From Spinacia oleracea (taxonomy: Eukaryota > Streptophyta > Magnoliopsida > Caryophyllales > Amaranthaceae): DNA of 64,000 nucleotides. Positions 34,801 to 47,239 of the stretch are shown piece by piece. The notes under the pieces were generated by a model. It worked only from the letters and a program-made list of their open reading frames with translations. It was not told the origin of the DNA and did no database searches. The position numbers and the translations under genes are program-made. Location of the stretch: positions 87,215,285 through 87,279,284 of the forward strand of contig NC_079488.1 in assembly GCF_020520425.1 (NCBI RefSeq), written 5' to 3'. Positions within the stretch are counted from its first letter, which is position 1; each line of letters starts with the position of its first letter.

Positions 34801-37800
34801 AAGCCACTTCTAAAGTCCTTAAAGAATAAGTTCGGGTTTTCTGAAGCACTTCGAAAAGCCTCCGGAATGTCCGTTTATGTTTGTTGTTCGCCTCGAAGAC
34901 TTTCGAGGTCTATTTTCTCCCACTTGTCATTTTGGAAACGAATCTCCAAAAGGACATCATTTCGAGCAAACAAACATTATGTTCTCAAAAATTCGTGGTA
35001 GAAACAATACCCTTGTGTCTCATTTGAATAAATCACAATGAAAACATATATCTATACTTGGGCTTTAGTTTGTTGAATAACAAACACTAAGCTCCCACTG
35101 AGTTTAGGAACTCTTTAGATATATTATGAAAAGATATTCTGAAATTACTTTTCAATAGCTTTGACGAATTTGGTTTAGTTTGGTGGTAGTTGAGCACTTT
35201 GTTTTAGAAATTATAGGAAAAGTCTTTATGATTCATCATTTGATCGAATCAAGTACTAATTGACTCCGATCATTCCAACGTAGATATGCCATATCTTATG
35301 GAGCTAGATTGTGAAATTACAACACACAATCATTGATGATCATATTTGGTCTCAAGTAATCATCAACATGATCTAACCTAGATCTTTATGATTTCTTGCC
35401 AAGTGGATTTTATACTTCTGAATCTTTGAACTAGCCAAACAGATTCAACTTATATCACATTTGAGTAAATAAACCTATATTCACTCAAATCCATGTGAAA
35501 TAATAAAGTCATAAAACCTTTCTTTAGCTTTGAACTCTATCGTCTAGGCGTTCTAACAATAGTTCATATTCTTTGTTACTTTCAACAAGTAAGACTTGCT
35601 TGTCTTAAGTTGATCTAGAAATCAACCAACTTTCAAAAAGTCCATCAAAATAGAGTTTGTGAATGTTAACTTGTTGATATGGTCTAAGCAACAATGCCAA
35701 AGATGAATGGAACTCAAATCAAGGGTTTGATTTGAACCTAGTAAAGTTCTTTAAAGAGTTGTTTGTTTTAATCAAGCATATTAACTCAACCTGTAATTGA
35801 CCATTTCATTCAAATAAACAAACAAACAAGCATTGTTTTTGTTCTTCTGAATGTGAGTCTTTCTGTGTTTGAAGCAGAAATTTAGGTATGCTGATTATGG
35901 AACAAAATAGCCATTAAGTTCCAGCCTTTGAAAGGACTTAAAACAAACTAGATGACCCTACAACTAATGTAGCATTGCCATGCTTCATTTCCCACTTGTA
36001 GGTCATTAGTGTATCCTAGCTTCCATTTATTTGAGTTTTTACCGAAGTAAGAACCTCAAGCGGTATATGATACCAAGGAAGTTTGATTGCTAGGTCACTT
36101 CTCTTTAAACATAAATTTATAGGTAGAAACGGAATCGTAAATTCCTTTCATTTGTTCCTCGTTTTCCTATTTCTTGTACCCTTTCTTATAGTCTTAAGAA
36201 TTGAATTCTTTAGTGTTGACTTTTATACTTTGTTAGACATGTCCAATGTCACCAACAAGGTTCTTTACCATTTTAATTTATGTTGAATATTTTGTTTCAA
36301 CTAGATGATCTTACCAGAAGCTTCTAAAGTTCTCTAAGTATCGATCTATTCGAATGTCTAGGGACTAGACTCATTCGAGAATTAAATGGACAAAGATATT
36401 AGGTTGTTAACCATTGGTAAAGCTGAGCGTTTAAGCTCAATGCTTTATGATCTCAAAACTACAGTGTATTTTGAATTCACAAGCACCAATTGGTTTGCCA
36501 TTCGATTTTGATATTCGAAAACAACCATAAAAGTCGATATAAGAAACGTACATTTTAAATTGCTCACTTTCTCTCTTTTCCGTGAATCGTTCTTGGATTC
36601 ACTACCAATCGAGGAAATTTACTGTTACCTTTCTAAAAGGATTTATTGCAGTGCAAGATATTTAATTATAAACAATAATTAAAACATACATTGAAGCATG
36701 CAAAGTCTAAACATTTATCATGAATAATAACTTGAAATTAAAGCAACCATGCAATTCAAACAAGTTATTAGCATTTTATTCGATTTTATTGTTCCGGCAG
36801 GTGTGAATAAAATGATTCCAAGACCCTAAAACCATTGAAGAATTAAGCACAGTTTGTCGACTCAATTCTAAAACATTTTAGGTAAGCAAAAGCCTTTTGC
36901 TAATAGTCTAAAAACTACTCTTGGTTGATAGGTACGTCTAAGAACTTGTTAGGTAAACCTATCGATTTTGCCACGACATAAAAGGACTCCTTACTTATAT
37001 CGTTGAGTTTCACCAAAACTAACATGTACTCACAATTATCTGTGTACCTTGCCCCTTTAGGACCAACAAGTAACACCTCGCTGAGCGAAAACTATTACTA
37101 GATTGATGTAAAGGATATCCAAGCAAGTGTATATTTTGGCATGGCACCTTTTAACTCAATTTTTAAGTTTGGAACTTAAGGCTCTTACTATGTTGGTTAG
37201 ATTTTAAGTGAACTAAAATCCTTAATCATGCAACATAATCAAGCTTTTGATCTCATGCATTTTAAGACATATTTAAAGCAATAAATAACTTAAAACATGC
37301 ATAAGATATTTGTGATCTAGTATGGCCCGACTTCATCTTGAAGCTTTGACTTCAAAGTCCGTCTTGAAAATCTCCGTGGGAGGCACCATTTTCTTCAAAT
37401 AGGATAAGCTATAACTAATTACAACTATTTGATGGTTCGCAGACCATATTTGAATTGAAAAATAACTTTGGTACTTTAGACCAATTACATTCAAATTAAT
37501 GGTACGCAGACCATATTTTCTATCCTATTTGGGCCATACTAGTCACTTCATAACCTGCAAAACAGTACATATACAATATATACCATTCACCCATTCATTA
37601 TCATGAATGGCCCACATAGCTGGTTAGTAAAACACATTATGCATCACGTAAATATTTGTAGCAATTAATCAAGGGCACCAATAATCTACCAATTATTCAG
37701 TCCTTATTAATTCTAATCAAGTTGTTTTAACCTTAAGGATTTGTAGACCTAATCAAGAGTTTATGACTAAAAAGCGCTCCCACTTAAACCAATAAATTCA

Positions 37801-38119
37801 TATGCTTTACCAATTTTAAACATAAAAATGTATTTCTAGTCCAACCGGAAACATACAAATTTAATTAAAATTTAAAGCTCATATCAATTTATAATTGAAT
37901 CCAAAAATTTAATTTAATTTCAGTCGTATTTAAATTAATTCATGATTTTAATTTTAGTAAAATAATTAGAATAAATAACATTTATTATAATTATAATATT
38001 CAAAATTAAAATCCAAGAAAATAATTCAAATTATTAATTTTAAAATTAATTAAAATTACGTGAACTGAAATTTTCAAATTAAACATTCAAAACGATCTAA
38101 TCGTAACGCAAACACCCTA

Positions 38120-38770
38120 CGCGTTGCACGCCCATGGACCGTACGCACACAGCCATTGCTGGCCATGTGCGCGCAGCCCATGCGCTCGTCGCATAGCTGC
38201 TGCTTCCCTATCGCAAGCCTCCGCACACATCGTGCTCGCTGCGCGCGCCAGCGCTCATCGCACGCGAGCTATCGCTCGCAGTGCGCGCGCGCGACATCGC
38301 TCGCTGGGCGCGCGACATCGCTTGCTGGGCGCGCGAGCCATCGCTCGCTGGGCGCGCGACATCGCTCGCTGGGCGCGCGACATCGCTCGCTGTGCGCGCG
38401 AGCCATCGCTCGCTGGCGCGAGCCATCGCTCGCTGGCGCGCGACATCGCTCGCTGGGCGCGCGACATCGCGCGCTGTGCGCGCGAGTGATGCTGGGCGCA
38501 GCGCTCGTGGCACGCGAGCTTGCGCTCGCTGCGCGCGAGGCTGCGCGCTCTTGTGCGAGGCAGCGCGCGCTGTGGCGCAGCTCGCTTGCTGCCCACACGC
38601 GACTGCCTTGGCTCGCCCTTCGCCCATGCCCATTCGTTCATTGCTCGTGGCACACGACACAAGGCAGGGTTGCTGCCTTGTGCTCGTGCACTACGCCCTT
38701 GCTCATTGCATTCGTGCCGCACGGGCGACGAGCTCCCTTGCTCGTCGTCGCATGCCCGCATTATACAACA
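38120..38770. repeat. GC-rich minisatellite in the leader of the Copia-like element
   Basis: Tandem units of about 21-24 bp based on GGGCGCGCGACATCGCTCGC, with GAGCCATCGCTCGCTGG variants, most regular at 38280-38480. It stands in strong contrast to the AT-rich interior around it. All six frames stay open across parts of it, giving Ala/Arg-rich text such as ARDIARWARDIARW; I do not regard these as genes. Confidence 0.85.
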
Positions 38771-39553
38771 CCCCTTAAGGGTAACACGAAGCGTCCATTG
38801 CTTCGTGCGTGCAAGTTATATGAACGAATCGCATAAAAATTTAAAATTTATATTTAAAATTAATGACAAATTAATAAATATTATTAATTTCATAATTTTA
38901 GGGCGAAAAATCGAAAATTTATTATCCAATTGATTTCCGATTGTTATGGATTCAAGTCTAGGTCATAAAAATTTAAAATTTATCGTAAATTTACAATTTT
39001 TATGGTGGTTTTTAATCATAGGTTTCTAATTAAATTACAATTAATTATGAAAATCATATTAATTCTAAATTATTCTAATTTTCAACAAATTAATCATAAT
39101 TACAAATTAGATTGCATAATTAACAAGACTAGGCATTCAAACTTGTTAAACATATGCAGTAGGTCAATCAAAAATTCAAGATTTATCAACAAGAATCGCA
39201 AATATTTAATTTAACATCTTAAATTTACGAAATTTTGCATTCGAAAAACTAAAACCTTCGAAAAGTCATAGTTAGGCTTCGAATTTGAGAATTCTGGGTT
39301 CGGCAGAAAAATATTATTTTTGTCAAAATTTTAGAATGCCTTTTACATGCGGAATTGACACAAAAATCACTCAATTCGGATGAGTAACGAAGAAACTGCC
39401 GAAAAACTGCGTACGTATAATTAAATAAACGCAATTTGCAATTAATTAACAATTACGAAAATTAATCACCCCTTTTAATTCTTGCAAATTTGTAATATTT
39501 AACCATGTTCATGCAATTTAGATTATGAAAATAATAAGGGGCTCTGATACCAC

Positions 39554-40939
39554 TGTTAGGTTATGATACATATGACATTACATAGATCATGCGGAAACAA
39601 CCATTAACCCAGGACAACATATTATTTACACATAATCATATAGCATAATTTAGATGCATACTCTTTGTTGCGTGCCCTCCCTAGCTGCGCCCGAACCGAA
39701 CAAGAACAAGTCTTTAGGACTCCAAGTGTCGTCCCTCCGTAGATAGTCCACAGCACGTCCGGATCCGCCTTAAGATTGACCAACTAGAATCGCCCTTAAG
39801 GTACTAGAAAATTTCGGCACTTTATGAGCAAGATGTGTGTTTTAATTTTCTCTCAAAAAAACTCACTTTTGAATACTTTGAAACTTGTGTATAAATTATG
39901 ACCCCTAGGCCTTTATTTATAGAGTTATGGAAAAGGAATCGTAATCCTAGTAGGATACGAATTAATTGAAATTAGAATCCTACATGAATTCTATTTAATT
40001 AATTTATCCAATTAGGAATAGAAATTTAATCATACACTGACTCTTGTAGATTCAGGAATCACGCATGAGCACAAACTCACACACACACGGCAGCCACAAG
40101 GGCTGCCCATGCGCGTGCGAGCAGCAGCCCACGCAGCGCGGCCCACGCATCCGTGGCCCTTGGCGCGCGCTGGGCCTGCCTTGCGGTAGGCCTGGGCGCT
40201 GCCTTGGCTGGGCTTGTGGCGCGCATGCTTGCTGGGCGATGGCCCCGGCTTCGTGCTGGGCCTTCGTCCGGCAAGCCTCGTCCGATGTTAATTCGTACGA
40301 TACGCTTCCGATTAAATTTCCAGTTCCGGAATTTATTTCCGATACGAACAATATTTAATATTTCCGATTCCGGAATTAATTTCCGTTTCGAAAAAATATT
40401 TAATATTTCCGTTTCCGGAATTATTTTCCGATTCCGGTAATATTTCCGATTCTGACAATATTTCCGTTTCCGGCAATATTTCCGATTCTGGTAATATTTC
40501 CATTTCCAATAATATTTTCCGATACGTACCATGTTTCCGTTTCCGGCAACATCTACGACTTGGATAATATTCATATTTCCGATACGATCCATATTTCCGT
40601 TTCCGGCAATATCATCGTTTCCGGAGTATTCATTTCTTGCCTGTGACGATCTTAGCTCCCACTGAAACCAAGATCCGTCGGTTCCGAATATTCATAGATG
40701 GAGTATTTAATGCCATTAAATACTTGATCCGTTTACGTACTATTTGTGTGACCCTACGGGTTCAGTCAAGAGTAAGCTGTGGATTAATATCATTAATTCC
40801 ACTTGAACTGAAGCGGCCTCTAGCTAGGCATTCAGCTCACTTGATCTCACTGAATTATTAACTTGTTAATTAATACTGAACCGCATTTATTAGACTTAAC
40901 ATAGAATGCATACTTGGACCAAGGGCATTATTTCCTTCA
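39554..40939 (-). repeat. LTR (upstream copy in element orientation)
   Basis: Same length and layout as the copy at 30485, nearly identical in sequence, next to the tRNA-Met primer-binding site at 39541-39552. Confidence 0.9.
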
Positions 40940-41165
40940 AGTATACCATAAATAATAAACTATATAAAACACTATATAGATAGTACTCCGTATACCATAA
41001 ACCATAAATAATAGGTAGAATACCATAAATAATAAACTACGGATTATATAATAAACTATATAGATAGTATACCATGAACTATAACATAGATATACCATAA
41101 ACAATAAACTATAAGAGATGATATTGGGTCATTTGTTTATATTGTGGATTATATAAACTAATAGA
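40940..41165. repeat. AT-rich imperfect array at the retroelement target site
   Basis: Repeated ATACCATAAATAATAAACTA and TATATAGATAGTA phrases. The same text occurs just left of the element at 30420-30484, showing that the element landed inside this array. Confidence 0.75.
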
Positions 41166-41227
41166 TATTACCATAAGTAAAATACACATTTATCCTTCAG
41201 TTTGTCTTGATTTTTCCCTGCCCACTG

Positions 41228-41605
41228 CTAACAGAAGGATTCATCACTTGGGACCAGAGAACTCAGAGGAAACGGTTCCTTTGGGGCATTCTTCAGGTAA
41301 AGAAGCAACAGCTTCATATCAGCAGCAGCAGCAGGCTTCATTAGATCCCTCAGTAGTATCAACTTGACTTTTAACAGGCTGCTCCTTTGTATTCTTTTCA
41401 CCCTTTGACTCAACCTCACTGCCGGAATCATCAGATTCAGAATCTGACAACTGAGCACAGCTCGGGCTGTGGTGCTGCTGTTTTCTCTTCTGCTGTTAAT
41501 TCAATCACCACAGCTCCATCATTCAACTCCTTTTTTGTGGCACCAGCTCTTCGAGTTAAGATAAGATAATGTGCTACGGATTTAAATCGTGATTCAATAA
41601 CCTAC
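41228..41605 (-). pseudogene. Coding-looking minus-strand segments with broken frame
   Basis: After a TAG acceptor-like site at about 41603 the minus strand reads VIESRFKSVAHYLILTRRAG and continues AEEKTAAPQPE, then, in another frame, QLSDSESDDSGSEVESKGEK and later EAVASLPEECPKGTVSSEF. Acidic-linker text of this kind is typical of nuclear proteins. Three frames are needed across 370 bp without clear introns, which suggests decay. I cannot name the parent gene; it may be the 3' part of, or a neighbour to, the exons at 42784-44906. Confidence 0.35.
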
Positions 41606-42783
41606 ACAAGGAACAATAGTCCTCAGGGTCTGAACCTCAAATAAGAAGAAAAAATGAAATGTACTTCCAATATTTTCTGAATTTCTTCCTACAACATATA
41701 TAACCATGACAATTAATATTTCAGTCAATAAAAGCTTTATTCCAAAATCATGTTTGCGTTAAAAGTAAAGCTCTGATGAGACATATGGAGTACCACCACC
41801 AAAAGAAACTCAAACAAACAAGAGGATATCAGATTGTGCATTCCGAAATTTGACAGCATGCTGAGGTCCCTGTCGATACTGAAATCCTCAAAATGATTTG
41901 AGGATTTCATTTTGGAGTAGCAACACAGGCATTTTGGAATGTACAGTCTGCACGAATATGATTTCAAAATAGCCAAAGACTAAATAATGACATCAATTTC
42001 AAACGAATAAGCTCATGAATTTCAGTACACCAATTTCTCAAATGAAGACTTATATAGCGACAACAATCCCATTGAGTGCAGCAACAAAGCCTCGCACATC
42101 AGGCACCTCTCCTATACACAATACTACCTCAACTTAATGCCCGTATTATTGTCGCTTTAGGAAGCTACAACACCTATCGAGTTATAGATGTTCAACAGGG
42201 TGCTAATTATGCCTAACGCCTTCAATTACTTCCCATCAGCATACGACCAAGAAACAACCTAGTAGCACGGTAGAACCAAACAAAACTACCAGCCTAGACC
42301 ATATCACACATGTGCTAGAACCTACCTGCACTAGCATCATTGTCGAGAAAAAGCATAGCCATTGTTGTTGCTACATTATACGCCTAACCCCTTCATTTCG
42401 ACACAAGAGCTAACAAACTCACAACATACCCCATAACTCCACTCTTGCTAGTATAGAATGACTAGCAGATCACTACATCGTGCAAATTTTTGATAAAGCG
42501 TCAACATTACTATCATTCAACTAAATCTTACAAGAGACCCTGTAATATTAACATCAAAGTAAATCACAAAAGAGGAAATTAAAGTACTTTTGAGATAGTA
42601 AAAGACTAAGAGTTCTGACCTGAAGCAAACCAGAAGGCACACAAGAGAAGCAACTGAAAACAAAACAACAAAAATCGAAAGCCAAGCCTTCAATAATACG
42701 CAACACCAAATTCAAAAGCCAAGCCTCCCAGACTAGAGGCGTACCATATAGTCTAAATTATTACCGTCACGGCAATCTGTGTT

Positions 42784-44906
42784 TTAGCATTGAGGCGAGT
42801 ATAAGACGACGCGATATGGTGAGAAGGAAGACCCTCCTTGCAGTTGTGAAGCACTCAATAAACCGTAATCTCTATCTTTCTTTTGCCCACCAAGAATCTC
42901 AAGGAACAAATCATCGTTGTATTCATCCTACATTAAGATAAATATGTGTTAGTAATTGATGCAAAATAATCCAAATTCGGCCATCTCACTGCCATATTTG
43001 TCTTTAAAGAATGAGCTTTTGGTTGTTCTATAACTCGAAAATACGAGGAACAATACTTGAAGAACATGGAGTCATTCGATATCTTTATAAACCATAACAT
43101 TTCCTTAATATTGTTGCAATCTCATGTCCCACACTTTCCAAACTTCACAAACATTGTCCATCTCATTATGTCTTACCCCTATTCGGTTGCAGTTATGGTC
43201 ATAGCACATAGTACTATGTTTGCATCTAAAATTTAGATGTTGAGTACTTTGAGGCTCTAAACCACGCAGAAGGCAACTATCATCATCACAAACTCCTGCA
43301 TTATATCCTAAAGCCTTACTTTAGCCTTAAGCCTATCAAAGGCAATCAGACAACCGATAAAGGAGTGCGTAGGCAAACTATGACTATTCCAAACTCATAT
43401 GTGCTACTGAACTCTCTGGGGATTTCCTTTCAGCCATATACAAGCTGCAATAGTTATGTAACTATATTGTTTTCCATGAACAGTCATTAGCACCAAGATA
43501 CTCTTCTTCTGCACATAGTGAGACTGATTTAGTTACGGAGATAAGCTATACGTAGTTGTAGTAACATACGGAGTAATAGAAGTAACGCATCCAATAGAGG
43601 AGGAGCAAACCTAGAAGGAGCTACGGTATCAGAATAAAACCCACTGGTAGGATAAATGGGCATGTCAGCAGGAATAATGATGCTTGGTGCAACCTCTGGC
43701 ACACTTGTGTCAAAAGGTATTTCTTATTCAGGAGCAAACTTAATAGAACATACAAAGAAATGAGGTGAGAAATAAGAAAATGTACTATGTGACTTTTAAG
43801 ATCCAGCAGAAAGTTTCTTGCATCTATATTCTATTCCGTATTAGACAACAACTCAACAAGCAACATCGTAGTTTTCATTTCTACCAGGGGAAGTTTCGGA
43901 AGTGTTACATTGAGGCAAAAGATAGACAATTAAACAAAATTAGCTTCTTATGGCATACCTTGGCCTGCATAGATGCATTGCGGATCTTTATCTCAGTACA
44001 GAATAATGAAGGCATGAAGCTCATGTGTCCCATAGCAAACATTTGCAATGCTGGAATCACAGCTGATCATGTGGCTGAAGCATCAGCACAGGCTTGCCCT
44101 AGCGTTCCTTCTCGTCCTTGGAGTTCCCTGCATAGGGGATTCGGTGCTTGATGCTGCTGCAATCCAACAAATCCAGAGCATAGAAATATCGATAGAAAAA
44201 ATGCAAGTGTCGTTTATCATGGTGTCCTTCATCATTCGTATCATCTGTATCTCCAATCAATGTAATCTTCTATAGGGGATAAGAAACTACGAAAACACAC
44301 CTGAAAAAATTCACGAATAATGAGAAAAGCCAGTTGAAGCTATTGGATTTTGCCCGAAATTTTCTTAAAACTACAATTTTTCGTCATGATAAATTGGTTC
44401 GCAATCCATCTAAATTATCAAATTTATAAAAATTTCATGGTACAAATGCGTCATAATAATGTTATGCAAATTACTTTGAAGTTTGAACTACTAAGCATAC
44501 CTTTTTCATAAACTAATTATTGTCACTTTACACATCATGGTGATATTAAATAAACACATTGCGTTATTAGAATTTTCCAAGAAATTTTCCTTTATACTGT
44601 TCATTGTCTTCTACAATGGGACAACATATGAAACTTACAAGAAACCAACACAATTCATCAACCACACTACTCTATTCAAAATATAATTAATACAGTAAAA
44701 ATCATAAAAAAAACAACATCAAAATCATCATCAACTATTCCAAAAGACTTAATTTTGGAGAATATAATCAATACAGTAAAAATCATAAAAAAAAAAACAA
44801 AATCAAAATCATCATCAACTATTCCAAAACACTTAATTTTGGAGAATATAATGGAATAAAACACTATATTTACCTCAAAAATCGCGGATTTTCGTCTATT
44901 ACTCAT
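42784..44906 (-). other. Unrecognised minus-strand gene or gene remnant
   Basis: Exon-like blocks in order on the minus strand: 44906-44874, ATG start MSNRRKSAIFE followed by a GTAAAT donor; 44156-43959, from a GATTGCAG acceptor to a GTATGC donor, reading QHQAPNPLCRELQGREGTLG then, past one TGA, SAVIPALQMFAMGHMSFMPS; about 43722-43611, IPFDTSVPEVAPSIIIPADM and on to APSR with a GTTTGC donor; 42927-42784, from a GTAG acceptor, DEYNDDLFLEILGGQKKDRD and on to a stop after SPYRVVLYSPQC. The last block is fully open over 48 codons with good splice context. The internal TGA in block two argues for a pseudogene or a wrong exon border. I do not recognise the family and give no function. Confidence 0.4.
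44680..44846. repeat. 81-bp tandem duplication in the putative first intron
   Basis: Two copies of AATACAGTAAAAATCATAAA plus ATCATCATCAACTATTCCAA and TTAATTTTGGAGAATATAAT, with period 81 bp. They differ mainly in the length of an A-run, so the duplication is fairly recent. Confidence 0.88.
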
Positions 44907-45334
44907 TCTGCGCGACCGATGTCTTTGTTACTGTAGAAGTTGAAATTGAGTTGAACAATGGTAGCTGCAGATTTTCACTTCCCCCAAAATTTTAGGTTTG
45001 AAATTTAGGTTTTTGCTCCCCAATTTTCTTTGAAGCGCGCAAATAATTTTCAGACTGAAGGATGAGAAAGGATTTGGGGAGAATTCATTCAATTTCAAAA
45101 CTTCACGCCATTGAACGTCCGTTAACGTGCTTCATTTCCGTCTTTTGACAGCCGTTTCTATTTATTTTGCTTTCCTCTTTTTATTTTTGCCATTTTATCG
45201 CATTTCTTCCAAGCTTACCCCCCGATTAACGCCCCTTGTTAATCGGGCCGATTAACTGGGGGGGCCTCGGAAGGAAGAGGGTGGAACTGAATCGCCAATG
45301 GCGTTGGTGACTTACCGACTTGGTGTGGCTTATG

Positions 45335-47222
45335 GAGAAATTCCGAGTTAATCCAAGGGATTGGAAAAAATTTCCAATTAAATGGCATTTTCGTAAATAT
45401 TTTGCCCAAAAACTGTATATGGTATAATGTTAAGGGTTGACTGTATATTTGTAGTTATTGACTGCATATTAATCGGTGTTGATTGTACACTTGTCGTTGA
45501 CTGTATATTTTATGATTGCTGATAAATTACTAAAATGCAATATTGTTTATTGGTAAGTGATTGACTGTATATTTATAATTGTAGATCGTTTATTAATAGA
45601 AGCTTATGAAGGAAATAATGCCCTTGGTCCAAGTATGCATTCAAGGTTAAGTCTAATAAATGCGGTTCAGTATTAATTAACAAGTTAATAATTCAGTGAG
45701 ATCAAGTGAGCTGAATGCCTAGCTAGAGGCCGCTTCAGTTCAAGTGGAATTAATGATATTAATCCACAGCTTACTCTTGACTGAACCCGTAGGGTCACAC
45801 AAATAGTACGTAAACGGATCAAGTATTTAATGGCATTAAATACTCCATCTATGGATATTCGGAATCGACGGATCTTGGTTTCAGTGGGAGCTGAGATCGT
45901 CACAGGCAAGAAATGAATACTCCGGAAACGATGATATTGCCGGAAACGGAAATATGGATCGTATCGGAAATATAAATATTATCCAAGTCGTAGATGTTGC
46001 CGGAAACGAAAACATGGTACGTATCGGAAAATATTATCGGAAATGGAAATATTGCCGGAATCGGAAATATTGCCGGAAACGGAAATATTGTCAAAATCGG
46101 AAATATTATCGAAATCGGAAAATAATTATGGAAACGGAAATATTAAATATTTGTTCGAAACGGAAATTGATTCCGGAATCGGAAATATTGAATATTGTTC
46201 GTATCGGAAATGAATTCCGGAATCGGGAAATTAATCGGAAGCGTATCGTACGAATTAGCATCGGACGAGGCCTGCCAGACGAAGGCCCAGCACGAAGCCG
46301 GGCCATTGCCCAGCAAGCCAGCGCGCCACAAACGCACCAGCCAAGGCTGCGCCAGGCCCACCGCAAGGCAGGCCCAGCGCGCGCCAAGGCTACGGCAGCG
46401 TGTGGGCTTGCGGCAGTGGGCTGCGAGCTCGCGGGCTGCGCGCGCGCGCGCATGGCGCCCCTCGTGGGCTGCTGTGCGTGCGTGTGTGTTTGTGTGCTAC
46501 TCGAATCCTAAAGCTACCGGGATTTGTCATATGATTAAATCTAATCCTAAAAGATTTAGTTTATTTAATTAGAGTCCTAGTAGGATTATAATTAAATAAA
46601 TTAATATCCTAATAGGATTCCAAATCCTTTTCCATAACTCTATAAATAGGTGCCTAGGGTCACATATTTATATCGAGCATTCAAGTATTCAAAGTGAGTT
46701 TTTGAGAGCAAAATTCAGTCATACAATTGCCTATAAAGTGCCGAAAATAAGTAGTACCTTAAGGGCAATTCTAGTTGGTCAATCTTAAGGCGGATCCGGA
46801 CGTGCTGTGGACTATCTACGGAGGGACGACACTTGGAGTCCTAAAGACTTGTTCTTGTTCGGTTCGGGCGCAGCTAGGGAAGGCACGCAACAAAGAGTAT
46901 GCATCTAAACTATGCTAAATGATTATGTGTAAATAATATGTTTTCCTGGCTTTATGGTTTTTCCGCATGATTTATGAATTGTCATATGTATCATAACCTA
47001 ACAGCTTATTGTATATTTTGAGTTGTTGACTGTATATTATATAGTTGTTGATGTGTTATGAAAATACAATAATGACTGTACATGTGGTCCACATTTGATG
47101 ACATGTCCTGTACTTTAACCCACATTTAATGGCATTTTCGTAATAAAATCATCAACTTTTTTACGAAAATGCCATTTGATTGGAATGTTTTTCCAATCAA
47201 TGAGATTAACTCGGAAAGGCTC
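45335..47222. mobile_element. Mutator-like element split by a solo LTR
   Basis: Left end GAGAAATTCCGAGTTAATCC and right end, reverse-complemented, GAGCCTTTCCGAGTTAATCT open inverted repeats of about 60 bp that both run on to AAATGGCATTTTCGTAAA. The flanks TGGCTTATG (45326-45334) and TGGATTATG (47223-47231) fit a 9-bp duplication with one later change. Without the inserted LTR it is only about 490 bp, so it is non-autonomous. Confidence 0.75.
45607..47003 (+). mobile_element. Solo LTR of the same Copia-like family
   Basis: Fossil. 1397 bp, TGAAGG...CTAACA, same layout as the LTRs at 30485 and 39554 (TTCCG array, GC-rich block, TATA box CTCTATAAATAGG at about 46639), in the opposite orientation. 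Flanked by the perfect 5-bp duplication GCTTA (45602-45606 and 47004-47008), so it is a solo LTR formed by LTR-LTR recombination. It is visibly more diverged from the 30485 pair than they are from each other, hence older. Confidence 0.92.
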
Positions 47223-47239
47223 TGGATTATGCAACTATG

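Larger units (their letters stand above)
30485..40939 (-). mobile_element. Complete Copia-like LTR retrotransposon (non-autonomous looking), young insertion
   Basis: Fossil family, recent insertion. Two LTRs of 1386 bp each (30485-31870 and 39554-40939) differ at only about three positions that I could find, and the element is bounded by the 5-bp duplication AGTAT (30480-30484, 40940-40944). LTR ends are TG...CA when read on the minus strand. Adjacent to the upstream LTR (39541-39552) the minus strand reads TGGTATCAGAGC, a match to the initiator-Met tRNA primer site; a purine tract (AAGTGGGAGAC) lies at 31871-31881. So the element runs right to left. The 7.7-kb interior has no sustained coding frame; one short minus-strand patch near 34.2-34.4 kb resembles Copia reverse transcriptase. 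With three differences per 1386 bp and usual plant rates, insertion is of the order of 0.1-0.2 million years ago. Confidence 0.92.

Noticed and set aside
38124-38933. Long Ala/Arg-rich frames (up to 226 aa) on both strands
   Set aside because: They lie in a GC-rich tandem repeat in a retroelement leader; periodic text such as ARDIARW repeats in several frames, so they are low-complexity artefacts.
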